This document shows positions 29,853 to 38,903 of a DNA stretch of 64,000 nucleotides, in pieces. Made by a program: the position numbers and the translations under genes. The notes under the pieces are model-generated. The model did not search any database, was not told the origin of the DNA, and saw only the letters and a program-made list of their open reading frames with translations. Origin of the DNA: JBGSMX01 sp963790405 (lineage in GTDB: Bacteria > Actinomycetota > Coriobacteriia > Anaerosomatales > JAGXFU01); NCBI GenBank assembly GCA_963790405.1, contig CAWBOJ010000005.1, positions 1 through 64,000 on the forward strand. The letters run 5' to 3'. Numbering within the stretch: the stretch's first letter is position 1; the number at the start of each line of letters is the position of its first letter.

Positions 29853-29925
29853 TCGTGTCTGTGGAGCAACGGACGCCTGCCGGTCGAACCTCTCGTTCAC
29901 GCGGTCGCTGTCGAGACGTTCTGGG

Positions 29926-30279
29926 TCATGCGGGAGATGATTCGCCCAACACGGCCAGCGCCTCATCCGTTGAGCTGACGGTCGAGAAGATGCCGTTAAG
30001 ACGCGTCAGCGACAGTATGTTGTCCACGGTCTCATTTGTGATCAAGACCAGTCGCCCGCCCTGGGCCCCATACTCCTTCGACAGGCTCAACAGCAGGCCA
30101 AGGCCTGAGCTGTCGAGGTACTCCAGGTCAGAGAGATCAACTATCGTCGAAGGCGGCGAAGACTTAAGGATTCGATCGATGTTCATCCGGAAGGCGGCGC
30201 ACTCGCCGTAGTCCAAATCCCCGGTGAGTTTGAGCTGCCAGCGGGATTCGTCTTGCATCAGATCGATACTGAGAGCCAT
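29926..30279 (-). CDS. STAS-domain anti-sigma factor antagonist
   Basis: A 117-residue single STAS domain of the RsbV/SpoIIAA type. Text: MALSIDLMQDESRWQLKLTG, DLDYGECAAFRMNIDRIL and the core TIVDLSDLEYLDSSGLGLLL, in which DSSG holds the serine phosphorylated by an anti-sigma kinase. AAAGGA precedes the ATG on the minus strand. It diverges from a second STAS gene, so two related switches share one control region. No kinase or sigma factor gene is in the window. The partner is unknown. Confidence 0.78.
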   Translation of the reverse strand: MALSIDLMQDESRWQLKLTGDLDYGECAAFRMNIDRILKSSPPSTIVDLSDLEYLDSSGLGLLLSLSKEYGAQGGRLVLITNETVDNILSLTRLNGIFSTVSSTDEALAVLGESSPA

Positions 30280-30465
30280 CAGGATCCTTTCTCGAGTCGT
30301 CCACAGGGATGTTACCCAAATGTGTCGGTCGCAAGCCGCACATACGTCAGCCGGGACAACCCTGGCCTGGGGTCGTGGCAGAAATCTGGCTACATTGCAG
30401 CGCCGCGGGTTACAATCAGGGCCGGCTCGATGAGTCCGCACCGCGAGCAGGAGTTGTATCGGCGC

Positions 30466-30802
30466 ATGGAACTCGAAATCACCACAGAACGCTCAGAGAC
30501 ATACTGCACGATGAGCCCTCCGGGGAGAGGTGGACGTCTATACGGCGCCCAAGCTCAAGGAGAGTCTCGTTGCGCAGATCGAGTCGGGGTGTTCGAACGT
30601 AGTCGTGGACCTCGAGGCGGTCGGTTTCATCGACAGCTCGGGCCTGGGTGTGTTGGTGGGAGGTCTGCGCCGTGCCAAGGAGCGTTCCGGCGCGATCAGA
30701 CTCGTGTGTACGCGCGAGAGCATCTTGAAGATCTTTCGCATCACAGGTCTAGACAAGGTTTTCCCGATCTTCGAGTCAATCGAAGAGGCGAGTGTCTTCT
30801 AG
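30466..30802 (+). CDS. STAS-domain anti-sigma factor antagonist
   Basis: A 111-residue STAS protein. After removing one extra A near 30528 it reads GEVDVYTAPKLKESLVAQIE, VVVDLEAVGFIDSSGLGVLV and RLVCTRESILKIFRITGLDK, the full anti-anti-sigma pattern with the DSSG phosphoserine site. ATG 30466 starts MELEITTERSETYCTMSPPG. TACAAT at 30411 is a plausible -10 in the divergent spacer. It is followed by tatA after a promoter-like region, so it may be monocistronic. Confidence 0.75.
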
Positions 30803-30839
30803 GTGGAGCACACGCTTGCCCGAAAGGGCGTGCGCGCTC

Positions 30840-30878
30840 TAGTATCGAATCCTCTGTAGCGATGGCCCCTGTGGGCCG
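30840..30878 (+). promoter_or_regulatory. tatA promoter -10 and leader hairpin
   Basis: TAGTAT (30840-30845) followed by CGAAT, then a hairpin GGCCC-CTGT-GGGCC (30864-30877). The malate dehydrogenase leader has the same arrangement (TAGAATCGA, then GGCCC-CGTAC-GGGCC). The GTG of tatA lies 30 bases downstream. The hairpin would be at the start of the mRNA. Confidence 0.4.
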
Positions 30879-30906
30879 ACGACCATGTGGGAGCGTGTTC
30901 TGACAA

Positions 30907-31170
30907 GTGTTTGGTGTCAGTGGTACTGAGCTGTTCATCGTCGTTGTATTCGCGCTGCTCATTTTTGGGCCTGACAAGCTGCCGCAGTTTGGTCGTACCG
31001 CTGGACGAATGTTCAGGGACTTCAAGCGTGCTCAGGACCAGATGGAGGCCATGATTCGCGGCGACATGTTCGAGGAGAAGAGCAGCAAGCCAACAGCGGC
31101 AGTCGACCCAGCCGTCGCGGCTCGCGAGATTCCCGACGATGAAGATGAGGAAGAGGAGGAAGAGGACTAG
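30907..31170 (+). CDS. tatA: Twin-arginine translocase subunit TatA/TatB
   Basis: An 87-residue membrane protein: short N-terminal helix (SGTELFIVVVFALLIF), the hinge FGPDKLPQFGRTAG, an amphipathic helix (GRMFRDFKRAQDQMEAMI) and a highly acidic tail (PDDEDEEEEEED). It forms the pore or receptor part of the Tat system that exports folded proteins, often with iron-sulfur or molybdenum cofactors. The GTG start places the helix at residue 4. Followed 27 bp later by tatC. A TatB role is equally possible because only one TatA/B gene is here. Confidence 0.85.
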   Translation: MFGVSGTELFIVVVFALLIFGPDKLPQFGRTAGRMFRDFKRAQDQMEAMIRGDMFEEKSSKPTAAVDPAVAAREIPDDEDEEEEEED

Positions 31171-31197
31171 GCCGACTCTTCGGCAGACCTCGCGCCT

Positions 31198-31950
31198 ATG
31201 CCCGTAGGACCCAAGCGCATGCCGTTCTTGACCCACCTCGACGAGCTTCGTCGTCGGTTGTTCGTAATTGCGATTCTCATCATTGTCGGCTCCATGGGAC
31301 TGTACTACTGGGGCTGGGACATCTACTACATCATCATGGCGCCGGTGATCAAAGTGCTCGGAGATCAGGCGCCTGCCGTGTTCGGCCCGTTCGAGGGGTT
31401 CACGTTGAGGTTCAAGGTCGCCTTGTACGGAACCGTGATCGCGGGAAGTCCAATCATCATCTGGCAGGTGATGGCCTTCTTTCTCCCCGCGCTCAAGCCC
31501 AAAGAGCAGCGCTATGTGATCCCTACGTTTCTCGTTATGTGCGTGCTGTTCGCTGTCGGCGTGTACTTCTGCTATTCGCAGATTCTCAACGTCGCGTTCG
31601 CCTGGATGCTGAGCCAGGCCGGTGACACCATCCAGACCATCCCCGACGCGGGCAAGTACTTCCAGGGCGCCACGCTGCTGATGATCGGCTTCGGCATTGG
31701 ATTCGAACTGCCGGTCGTCGTGTTCTATCTGGTGATGTTCGATATCGTCTCGTACAAGAAGCTACGAGAGAACTGGCGCGTGGCGTACGTCGTGATTATG
31801 GTCGTCGCCTCGGTGGCTACGCCCGACTGGTCGCCCGTGACGATGGGCGCGCTGTTCGTTGCGCTTCTGGTGCTCTACGAAGGCAGCCTGCTCTTGGCCA
31901 GGGTGGTTCTGTCCAAGCGCATAGCCCAGCAAAAAGCGATGGGCATCTGA
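31198..31950 (+). CDS. tatC: Twin-arginine translocase subunit TatC
   Basis: A 250-residue integral membrane protein with six helices. Signatures: MPFLTHLDELRRRLFVIAIL at the start, VFGPFEGFTLRFKVALYGT, PALKPKEQRYVIPTF, and GFGIGFELPVVVFYLVMFDI with the conserved glutamate. TatC recognises the twin-arginine signal of folded cargo. It is followed by hydrogenase maturation genes, and the small subunits of membrane NiFe hydrogenases are Tat cargo, so the arrangement is logical. Confidence 0.93.
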   Translation: MPVGPKRMPFLTHLDELRRRLFVIAILIIVGSMGLYYWGWDIYYIIMAPVIKVLGDQAPAVFGPFEGFTLRFKVALYGTVIAGSPIIIWQVMAFFLPALKPKEQRYVIPTFLVMCVLFAVGVYFCYSQILNVAFAWMLSQAGDTIQTIPDAGKYFQGATLLMIGFGIGFELPVVVFYLVMFDIVSYKKLRENWRVAYVVIMVVASVATPDWSPVTMGALFVALLVLYEGSLLLARVVLSKRIAQQKAMGI

Positions 31951-31981
31951 CGTTGCCCTTGTCTCGGAAGGAGTGCTGCCC

Positions 31982-32384
31982 GTGCACGAGATGGGCATAG
32001 TCCAAAGCATTCTCGATGCCTCGTTCTCTGCTGCCGAGCGTGAAGGCGCCGTGCGCATCACTGAGATCAAGATCAGCGTCGGCGATCTTACCGAGATACA
32101 GCAGTTCGCACTCGATTTCGCGTTCGACGCGCTTACGCCCGGACACGATCGCCGAGGGCGCGACGCTGATCGTGAACCACATCCCGGCTAAGTCGAAGTG
32201 CACGGATTGCGACACCGAGTTCGAGCATGGGCGTTTCGAAGTGATATGCCCGGAATGCGGCAGTTTCATCGTCGTGCCCGTACAGGGTCGGGAGTTGCAG
32301 ATCGATAGCATCGAGATCGACACCCCTGACGACGAGGGCAAGACGCTCGGTGATGACGAAGAGCCGGATCCGACTGACGGATAA
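31982..32384 (+). CDS. hypA: Hydrogenase nickel incorporation protein HypA
   Basis: A 133-residue metallochaperone. The GTG start gives M-HEMGIVQSIL, placing the nickel-binding His at position 2 as in all HypA; the start was chosen for that reason. A zinc site is formed by CTDC and CPEC. One extra C near 32143 is removed to give LTPDTIAEGATLIV. The C-terminal tail is acidic (DDEGKTLGDDEEPDPTDG), an extension over typical HypA. HypA passes nickel to the hydrogenase large subunit with HypB, encoded next. Confidence 0.88.
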
Positions 32385-32411
32385 CGGCAGTTCAAGCACG
32401 GAGGTCAGTCA

Positions 32412-33081
32412 ATGGAGATCGACATCAACAGACCCATACTCGACAAGAACGAGCGCCTTGCAGCCGAGAACAGGAAGCTGTTCGACGAGAAGGGCGTGTT
32501 CGTGCTCGACCTCATGGCGAGTCCCGGGGCGGGCAAGACATCCACGATTCTCGCGACGATCGATGCACTGCGCGACCGATACAACATCGCCGTTATCGAG
32601 GGCGATATCGCGAGCAGAGGTCGATGCCGAGAAGATATCCGCACACGGCATCCCGGCCGTGCAGATCAACACGGGTGGCGCGTGTCACCTCGAGTCGGAC
32701 ATGATCAAGCGTGCGATCAGTGCCCTGGATCTCGACGAGCTCGATCTCATCATCGTCGAGAACGTGGGCAATCTCGTGTGCCCGACGGAGTTCTACCTGG
32801 GAGAAGACGCCAAGGTCATGATCCTTTCTGTGCCCGAGGGCCACGACAAGCCGCTCAAGTACCCGAACATCTTCGCGCTTGCCGAGGCGGTCATCCTCAA
32901 CAAGTACGACACGATCGGCGGTGTTCGACTTCGACGAGGACGCGTTCCGCTCGGTCGTGAGGTCTCTGAACCCGACGACGCCGGTGATTCCCGATCTCGG
33001 CAACCAAAGGCGACGGGGTCGACGCGTGGGCGGCGTGGCTCTCGAGCGCATCGAGCAGGTCAAAGCGAATGCGCCGGCTAG
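32412..33081 (+). CDS. hypB: Hydrogenase nickel incorporation GTPase HypB
   Basis: A SIMIBI GTPase of about 220 residues. It has LMASPGAGKTSTILATI (P-loop), IEGDIASEVDAEKI, INTGGACHLESDMI, IVENVGNLVCPTEF and LNKYD (NKxD guanine motif). Three insertions (near 32615, 32922 and 32994) are corrected to give VIPISATKGDGVDAWAAWL. The C-terminus is uncertain because another indel sits near the end (stop at 33081 or 33127). There is no His-rich N-terminal nickel store. HypC-F are not in the window. Confidence 0.85.
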
Positions 33082-33120
33082 CTCACGAGCGCGGGCCGGT
33101 ACGACGAAGAGGAGAGCGCC

Positions 33121-33678
33121 ATGCTGACGCGTGCCGAAGCGTACGAACGTGTCGAGAAGCGGATTCCGCAGCGCAACCTCGTCAATCACTGCGTTGCGGC
33201 CGAGGTGATCATGGAGGCGCTCGCGCGTCATCTCGGGCCTCCCGGAGACGGATGTGACCCGTTGGGGGCTCGCCGGTCTTCTCCACGACCTCGACTACGC
33301 CGAGACTGCTGACGATCCCGAGACGCACGGCTCGACTCACGGCCGAGGCGCTGGAGGGCCTGGTCGACGACGAGATCATCCACGCCATCCTCGGCCATGC
33401 CGAGAAGGTCGAGCGGGTATCGCAGATGGACATCGCGCTGTACTGCGCCGACCCGACGACGGGCTTCGTCGTGGCTGCCGCGCTCGTTCGCCCGGACAAG
33501 TCGCTTGAGGGAGTCAAACTCAAGTCGCTCAAGAAGCGCTGGAAAGAGAAGGCCTTCGCTCGGGGCGCCAGTCGCGAGCAGATGGCGACCTGTGCAGACC
33601 TCGGGCTCGAGCGCGATGAGTTCCTCGCAGATCGCCCTTGAGGCCATGCAGGCACGGGCCGAGGAACTCGGTCTGTAG
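33121..33678 (+). CDS. HD-domain phosphohydrolase-like protein
   Basis: A 184-residue protein of the HDIG-like family after removing three extra bases (near 33237, 33335 and 33630). RNLVNHCVAAEVIMEALARH provides the first His, LAGLLHDLDYAET the HD pair, THGRLTAEAL and HAILGHAEKVERVSQMDIAL the later histidines, and YCADPTTGFVVAAALVRPDK the conserved tail. The family hydrolyses nucleotide or cyclic-nucleotide phosphates; the substrate is unknown. It overlaps the end of hypB, so it is in the same transcript. Confidence 0.72.
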
Positions 33679-33748
33679 CGGATCCGTTTCGGCCCGACGC
33701 GAGCACTGCTCGGCAAGACTCTGTTAGGATGCGGGCTTGACGACGCGG

Positions 33749-33756
33749 TATATACT
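33749..33756 (+). promoter_or_regulatory. Candidate -10 element upstream of topA
   Basis: TATATACT in the 106-bp spacer before topA includes a good -10 (TATACT, 33751-33756). TTGACG at 33737 is too close to be its -35. The proposed start of topA is 29 bases downstream, so a short leader would result. Confidence 0.3.
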
Positions 33757-33784
33757 GCCCTAGACGCGCCGCCCTCGCTTGAGA

Positions 33785-36212
33785 ATGGAGTCCGGATTGC
33801 GACTCGTCGTATCCGAGAAGAACATCGCTGCCCGACGTATCGCCGAGATTCTGGCTGTCGGCAAACCCCAGAACGACAAGGTCTACACGACGCCGGTGTA
33901 CCGGTTCCGCCGTGACGGTGAGGACTGGGTGAGCATCGGGCTCAAGGGCCACATCATGAAGGTCGACTTCCCCGAAGGCTTCGGGAAGTGGCGTCTTGAT
34001 GAGCTGGACGACCTCGTGCGTGCGGATGTCGAGAAGCTTCCTGCCGAGCGCGGCATCATCCGCTCGGTGCAGAACCTGGCCAAGAAGGCCGACCAGGTCT
34101 ACATCGCGACCGACTTCGACCGCGAAGGCGAGCTTATCGGTTCGGACGCCCGGGACCTCGTGCGCGACGTCAACCCGGACGTGCCGATCGCGCGCGTGCG
34201 CTTCTCGGCGATCACCAAAGACGAGATCGAGACGGCGTTCGCCGAGCCGGGTGTGATCTCCGAGGAGCTCGCCCAGGCCGGAGCGACCCGTCAGGACATC
34301 GACCTGGTGTGGGGCGCGGTGCTCACTCGCTATCTCACGCTCACATCGAACAAGGCGTCGCGTCGCGCGTGGGGAGACGTGCTCTCCGCCGGACGGGTGC
34401 AGACACCGACCTTGAAGCTCATCGTCGACCGGGAGCGCGAGCGCGAGGCGTTCGTGCCCGAGACGTACTGGACCGTGAAGGCCACGTTTGCCAAAGATGC
34501 CGAGGAGTTCATCGCCCCGCACGCGACAGGGCGCTTCTCGGCTGAAGCGGACGCACGTGCCGTCGTTGATGCTGTTGAGGGCGTCGAGCACGGGTACCGT
34601 TACGGCTGTCGAGACGGCGCGACGCACGGTCAAGCCGCCCGCGCCGTTCAACACGACGTCGCTGCATGGCGGCAGCAGCGAACGAAGGGCTCGCGCCTGC
34701 CCGCACGATGCGCATCGCCGAGTCGCTGTACATGGACGGCCTGATCTCGTACCCGCGAGTCGACAACACGGTGTACCCGGAGAGCCTGGACATCACGGGC
34801 ATCCTCAAGGCGCTCGACGGCGTCGCCACGTACCACGAGCACGTGCAGCGCCTGCTCGGCAAGGGGAAGCTCACGCCGACCCGAGGCAAGAAGCAGACGA
34901 CCGACCATCCGCCGATCCATCCGACCGGTGCGGCGAATCCCGAGAAGCTCAAGCCCGAGCAGTTCAAGCTCTACAACCTCGTGGCGCGTCGCTTCATGGC
35001 GACGCTGTCCGACGCTGCCGTGCTCGAGAGCACCAAGGTTTCCCTCGACGGTGGCCGAGCAGCCGTTCACGGCTCGCGGCGACGTGGTGGTGAGCGCCGG
35101 ATACCGTGCGGTCTACCCCTACGGGCTCAAGAAGGAAGAGCACCTTCCGGCGCTCGGCCAGGGCGACACGGTCGACTTCCGCGGCGTGGAGATGGACGAG
35201 AAGCAGACCCAGCCGCCTGCGCGCTACTCGGCAGGGCAAGCTCATCCAGGAGATGGAGAAGCTCGGTCTGGGTACGAAGGCGACGCGGCACGACATCATT
35301 CAGACGCTCTACGACCGCAGGTACGCGCTGAACGACCCGGTCGAGCCGACGTGCAAGGGCACCAGCGTCGTGACTGCGCTTGTGGATCATGCCGACCGGA
35401 TCACGACTCCCGACATGACGAGCGAGCTCGATCACGAGATGGACCAGATCGCGAACGCGAAGGCGACCCGCAGCGTGGTCGTTCAGCACTCACGCGATCT
35501 GCTCGCCCAGGTGATGATCGGGCTGCTGGCTCACATCCCCGAGGTGGGAGAGGCTCTGAAGGAGGCGGCCGACGCGGATGCTCGTGTCGGCGCGTGCCCG
35601 GAGTCCGGTCACGATCTGCTCATCAAGTACTCTCCGAAGACCAAGTCGTACTTCGTTGGCTGCAGCGGGTATCCCGAGTGCAGCGTGACGTACCCTCTGC
35701 CGAAGAACGCTCGTTTCTCGGCCATGGACGAGCTTTGTCCGGTATGCGGCTCTCCGCAGGTGAAGGTCATGAAGTTCCGATCCCGTCCGCGGGTGATGTG
35801 CCTGAGCACCGACTGCCCCACCAAGAAGGGCCCGGAGATCACGATCGGCGCGTGTCCGGTCGATGGCGCAGAACTCAAGGTCCACTACTCACCCGTTGGC
35901 AGCCGGTACGTCCGGTGCGTCAACTACGACGCGAAGGAACATCCGGTCTCGTACCCGCTGCCTCAGTCCGGCGAGATCGAGCCCACGGGTGAGGTGTGCG
36001 AACCCTGTGGCTCGCCCAAGGTGATCGTTCATACCAAGAAGGGCCCTTGGAAGATCTGCATCGATCCGGACTGTCCCACCAAAGAGAAGAAGAACGGCGC
36101 ACGTGGGGGCACGTCGGGCAAGGGGCAAGCGGCCGGTGGCAAGCGCGCTTCCAAGCCTAAGAAGGGCGGGACCGGCACCAAGAAGGGCGGGACCGGGACC
36201 AAGAAGGCGTGA
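33785..36212 (+). CDS. topA: DNA topoisomerase I (type IA), archaeal-like
   Basis: A type IA topoisomerase of about 807 residues that relaxes negative supercoils. The Toprim part begins LRLVVSEKNIAARRIAEIL and contains IATDFDREGELIG (DxD region is DFDRE). The active tyrosine lies in GLISYPRVDNTVYPE. DHPPIHPTG and the N-terminal SEKNIAARRI style resemble archaeal topoisomerase I rather than the usual bacterial TopA. Several zinc-ribbon units follow (CSGYPECSVTYPLP, CPVCGSPQVKVM, CPVDGAELK, CEPCGSPKV) and a Lys/Gly-rich tail repeats KKGGTGT. Four single-base insertions (near 34585, 34666, 35050, 35232) are corrected. Start may be TTG 33797. Confidence 0.87.
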
Positions 36213-36308
36213 TCGGACTTGTGTCTGCCGTGTTCGGCATTCATCGATGCGGGCACAAACTGGTGTGAGGCAAGAAGGTCCGGTCGGCCGTGAGGATGGA
36301 GATGCCAC

Positions 36309-36995
36309 ATGAACCTCGCCGTCGTCCAACACTCGATCCGAGAGACGCTCGATGCTGACGTGACTGCGTTGGCGGCTGCGATACGCACAGCGTGCGAGCG
36401 CGGCGCTGAGCTCGTGGTGTGTCCGGCGGTTCCATCGATAATCGCCGACCCCGAGGCTGCGCGTCCGGCGCTTCTCGGCAAGCTTGAAGGATGTGCCGAA
36501 GGAACCGCGCTGCTGATTCCGTTTCGGGAGCCCGCAGCGAGCCCCACGTTCACGGTGAGACCGACACCGCTGGGCGAGACGGCTTTGCTGCTGGGTGATG
36601 AGTGTCTACTGGCCGATGTGCTCGACTGGCTTGTTGCCGAGCCGCCTGCAGCCATTGTAATGCGGGCTATGTGTGAATCCGAGCTGCAAGCCGAAGGGGT
36701 GCTCGAACGCGCAATCGCGTTGAGCGCATCGGTCTCGGGCCTGGTTGTTGTCGCCGAGTGTGACGACGCAGGGTTCGCCGAGCCTGGGCATGGTGGCAGC
36801 GCGGTCGTGCTACTCGGGGAAATCGTCGCTGAGGCTGCGGGAGGCGATGATGGGCTCTTCATCGACATCAGCGTCCCGGTCCCTGATCCAGAGCCTCGCG
36901 AGTCCGTGCCGACGTTGCCGCCCATTCTCGAACAACGTGTGGCGCACCATCAGGGACGCAAGCCCGAGGTGGGCTATTTGGCGGACCTCTCATAG
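36309..36995 (+). CDS. Nitrilase-fold protein without catalytic residues
   Basis: A 228-residue protein with an intact frame. The start MNLAVVQHSIRETL and GAELVVCPAVPSI follow the carbon-nitrogen hydrolase pattern, and the end GGSAVVLLGEIVAEAAGGDD matches its C-terminal strand region. The Glu of the catalytic triad (normally FPE) is missing, and no GYxxC-type nucleophile is visible. It is therefore probably a pseudoenzyme with a scaffolding or regulatory role, or a very divergent member. It lies between topA and mdh and has GGAG upstream of the ATG. Confidence 0.55.
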   Translation: MNLAVVQHSIRETLDADVTALAAAIRTACERGAELVVCPAVPSIIADPEAARPALLGKLEGCAEGTALLIPFREPAASPTFTVRPTPLGETALLLGDECLLADVLDWLVAEPPAAIVMRAMCESELQAEGVLERAIALSASVSGLVVVAECDDAGFAEPGHGGSAVVLLGEIVAEAAGGDDGLFIDISVPVPDPEPRESVPTLPPILEQRVAHHQGRKPEVGYLADLS

Positions 36996-37018
36996 CAGTC
37001 CGGCCCGCGTTTGGCGTG

Positions 37019-37057
37019 GTAGAATCGAGCATCGCGACGGCCCCGTACGGGCCGTCG
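37019..37057 (+). promoter_or_regulatory. mdh promoter -10 and leader hairpin
   Basis: TAGAAT (37019-37024) followed by CGAGC, then a perfect 9-bp stem CGACGGCCC-CGTAC-GGGCCGTCG (37035-37057). The arrangement mirrors the tatA leader. The mdh start follows 68 bases later, after GAGAGG. The hairpin may stabilise or attenuate the mRNA that covers mdh, fumarase and downstream genes. Confidence 0.45.
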
Positions 37058-37124
37058 AGCATGTCCGGGGAAACGTGGTCGCGCGGGTGTGCGAGACGCA
37101 CGGAGTCCGAGAGGAACGAAACGC

Positions 37125-38060
37125 ATGGCGTATCCCAAAGTAACGATCGTCGGCGCAGGGCAAGTGGGTGCGACCGCCGCCTTTTTGCTCGTCACGAAGG
37201 AACTGGCCGACGTCGTGTTGATCGACGTTGCCGAGGGTCTGCCGCAGGGCAAGGCGCTCGATATGATGCACAGTCGATCCGTCGAGGGCTTCGGTCCGAA
37301 GGTGACCGGGACCAACGACTACGCTGACACCGCCGGATCCGACGTCGTTGTGGTGACCGCGGGTCTGCCGCGCAAGCCGGGGATGACCCGTGACGATCTT
37401 CTGGCCGCGAATTCTCAGATCGTGAGATCGGTCATCGGGCAGGCTGTCGCCGCTTCTCCCGACGCGATCTTCATCTGCGTGACCAATCCACTCGATCTCA
37501 TGACCTACCTCGCGTATCGGGAGTCCGGGCTGCCACACACACGCATCTTCGGCATGGGGGGAGTGCTCGACTCGGCGAGGTTCGCGTACTTCATCGCACG
37601 AGAGCTGGGCGTGCCGATAGACTCGGTCGAAGCGCTTGCATGCGGCGCGCACGGCGATGCCATGGTGCCGATGCCCCGGCATACGCTTGTTGCCGGAACA
37701 CCACTGACCGATCTTGCATCCGAGCAAACCGTCGAGGAGCTCGTGCGCCTCACGGTGTTCGGAGGTGCCGAGGTGGTTTCGCTACTGAAGACCGGCAGCG
37801 CCTTCTACGCGCCTGCCGCCTCTGTCGTTTCGATGGTCGAGGCGGTGCTGGGCGACACCGGTGACACGGTGTCGAGCTGTGTCTACCTCGATGGCGAGTA
37901 CGGCGTGAAGGATCTGTACATGTCCGTTCCGGCGTCACTCGGCAGAGATGGCGTGATCAGTGTGGACGAGCTGCCGCTCGACGAAGCAGAGTTCGAAGCG
38001 CTTCGGTCCAGCGCCGCTACTATCGCAGACGCGCTCGACTCCATGGGCTTGCGGGGCTGA
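37125..38060 (+). CDS. mdh: Malate dehydrogenase (LDH-like type)
   Basis: A 311-residue NAD-dependent enzyme interconverting malate and oxaloacetate. GAGQVGATAAFLL is the nucleotide-binding loop, LIDVAEGLPQGKALDMMHS carries the NAD-selecting Asp, GLPRKPGMTRDDLLAAN the substrate Arg pair, VTNPLDLMTY and GVLDSARFAYFIA the signature, and GAHGDAMVPMPRHT the active-site His (most relatives have GGHGD). The frame is intact. Only 3 bp separate it from the fumarase alpha gene, so both act in one C4 acid segment of metabolism. Confidence 0.92.
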   Translation: MAYPKVTIVGAGQVGATAAFLLVTKELADVVLIDVAEGLPQGKALDMMHSRSVEGFGPKVTGTNDYADTAGSDVVVVTAGLPRKPGMTRDDLLAANSQIVRSVIGQAVAASPDAIFICVTNPLDLMTYLAYRESGLPHTRIFGMGGVLDSARFAYFIARELGVPIDSVEALACGAHGDAMVPMPRHTLVAGTPLTDLASEQTVEELVRLTVFGGAEVVSLLKTGSAFYAPAASVVSMVEAVLGDTGDTVSSCVYLDGEYGVKDLYMSVPASLGRDGVISVDELPLDEAEFEALRSSAATIADALDSMGLRG

Positions 38061-38063
38061 GCT

Positions 38064-38903
38064 GTGGTCGGCACCGATGTCATCGCTGCCGCCGTTGGCG
38101 ATGCGATCCGCAGGGTCGCTGTCGAGCTCAGACCGGATGTCTTGACGGCACTGGATCTCGCCGTCGAGACTGAGCGCTCCGAGCGGGGGCGTCGCGTGCT
38201 GTCTCAGTTGGCCGAGAACGCGCGGATCGCCGCGCGCGAACGGGTTCCCGTGTGCCAGGACACCGGAACGGTGTGGGTGTGGATCGAGCTCGGTGTCGGA
38301 GAGTCGCTCGGTGCCGATCTCTATGCCCGAATCGACGCGGCGGTTGCAGATGCGTACCGCGAGGCAGGCCTGCGCATGAGCGTGGTAGCCGACGCGCTGT
38401 TCGATCGAACGAACACCGGAGACAACACGCCGGCATTCGTCGACGTGACGCTCCGAGGGATTCCCGGCACACGGATCCACGTGATGCTCAAGGGCGGGGG
38501 TTCGGACAACGCCTCGATCGTCGAGATGATGACTCCCAGCGCGGGTGTCGATGGCGTCGTGGATCTTGTGGTGCGCCAGGTCGAACGCAAGGCCGCCGCC
38601 GCGTGCCCTCCGCTTGTGATCGGTCTGGGCGTCGGAGGCACGTTCGACACGGTCGGCAAACTCGCAAAGCGAGCGCTGCTCCGTCCGATCGGCACACCCA
38701 ACCCCGACGCACGTGCCGCTGCTTTCGAACGGCGTGTGCTCGATGCAGTGAACGCGACAGGTATCGGCCCTGCCGGACTCGGCGGGGATACGACTGCGCT
38801 GGCGGTCCACCTGAACACGGCTCCGTGTCACATCGCAGCGTTGCCGGTGGCGGTCAACCTCGGGTGCAGTGCGATGAGATCGGTGAGCATCGATGTCGAC
38901 TGA
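38064..38903 (+). CDS. Class I fumarate hydratase, alpha subunit
   Basis: A 279-residue iron-sulfur hydratase subunit (fumarate to malate). It shows three cluster cysteines in VPVCQDTGTVWVWIELG, AAACPPLVIGLGVGG and LGCSAMRS, with GGGSDNASIVEMMTPS and APCHIAALPVAVN typical of the family. In two-subunit class I fumarases the beta subunit usually follows directly; here an MFS gene sits between them and the beta subunit appears at 40406. The frame is intact. The GTG starts 4 bp after mdh. Confidence 0.9.
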   Translation: MVGTDVIAAAVGDAIRRVAVELRPDVLTALDLAVETERSERGRRVLSQLAENARIAARERVPVCQDTGTVWVWIELGVGESLGADLYARIDAAVADAYREAGLRMSVVADALFDRTNTGDNTPAFVDVTLRGIPGTRIHVMLKGGGSDNASIVEMMTPSAGVDGVVDLVVRQVERKAAAACPPLVIGLGVGGTFDTVGKLAKRALLRPIGTPNPDARAAAFERRVLDAVNATGIGPAGLGGDTTALAVHLNTAPCHIAALPVAVNLGCSAMRSVSIDVD

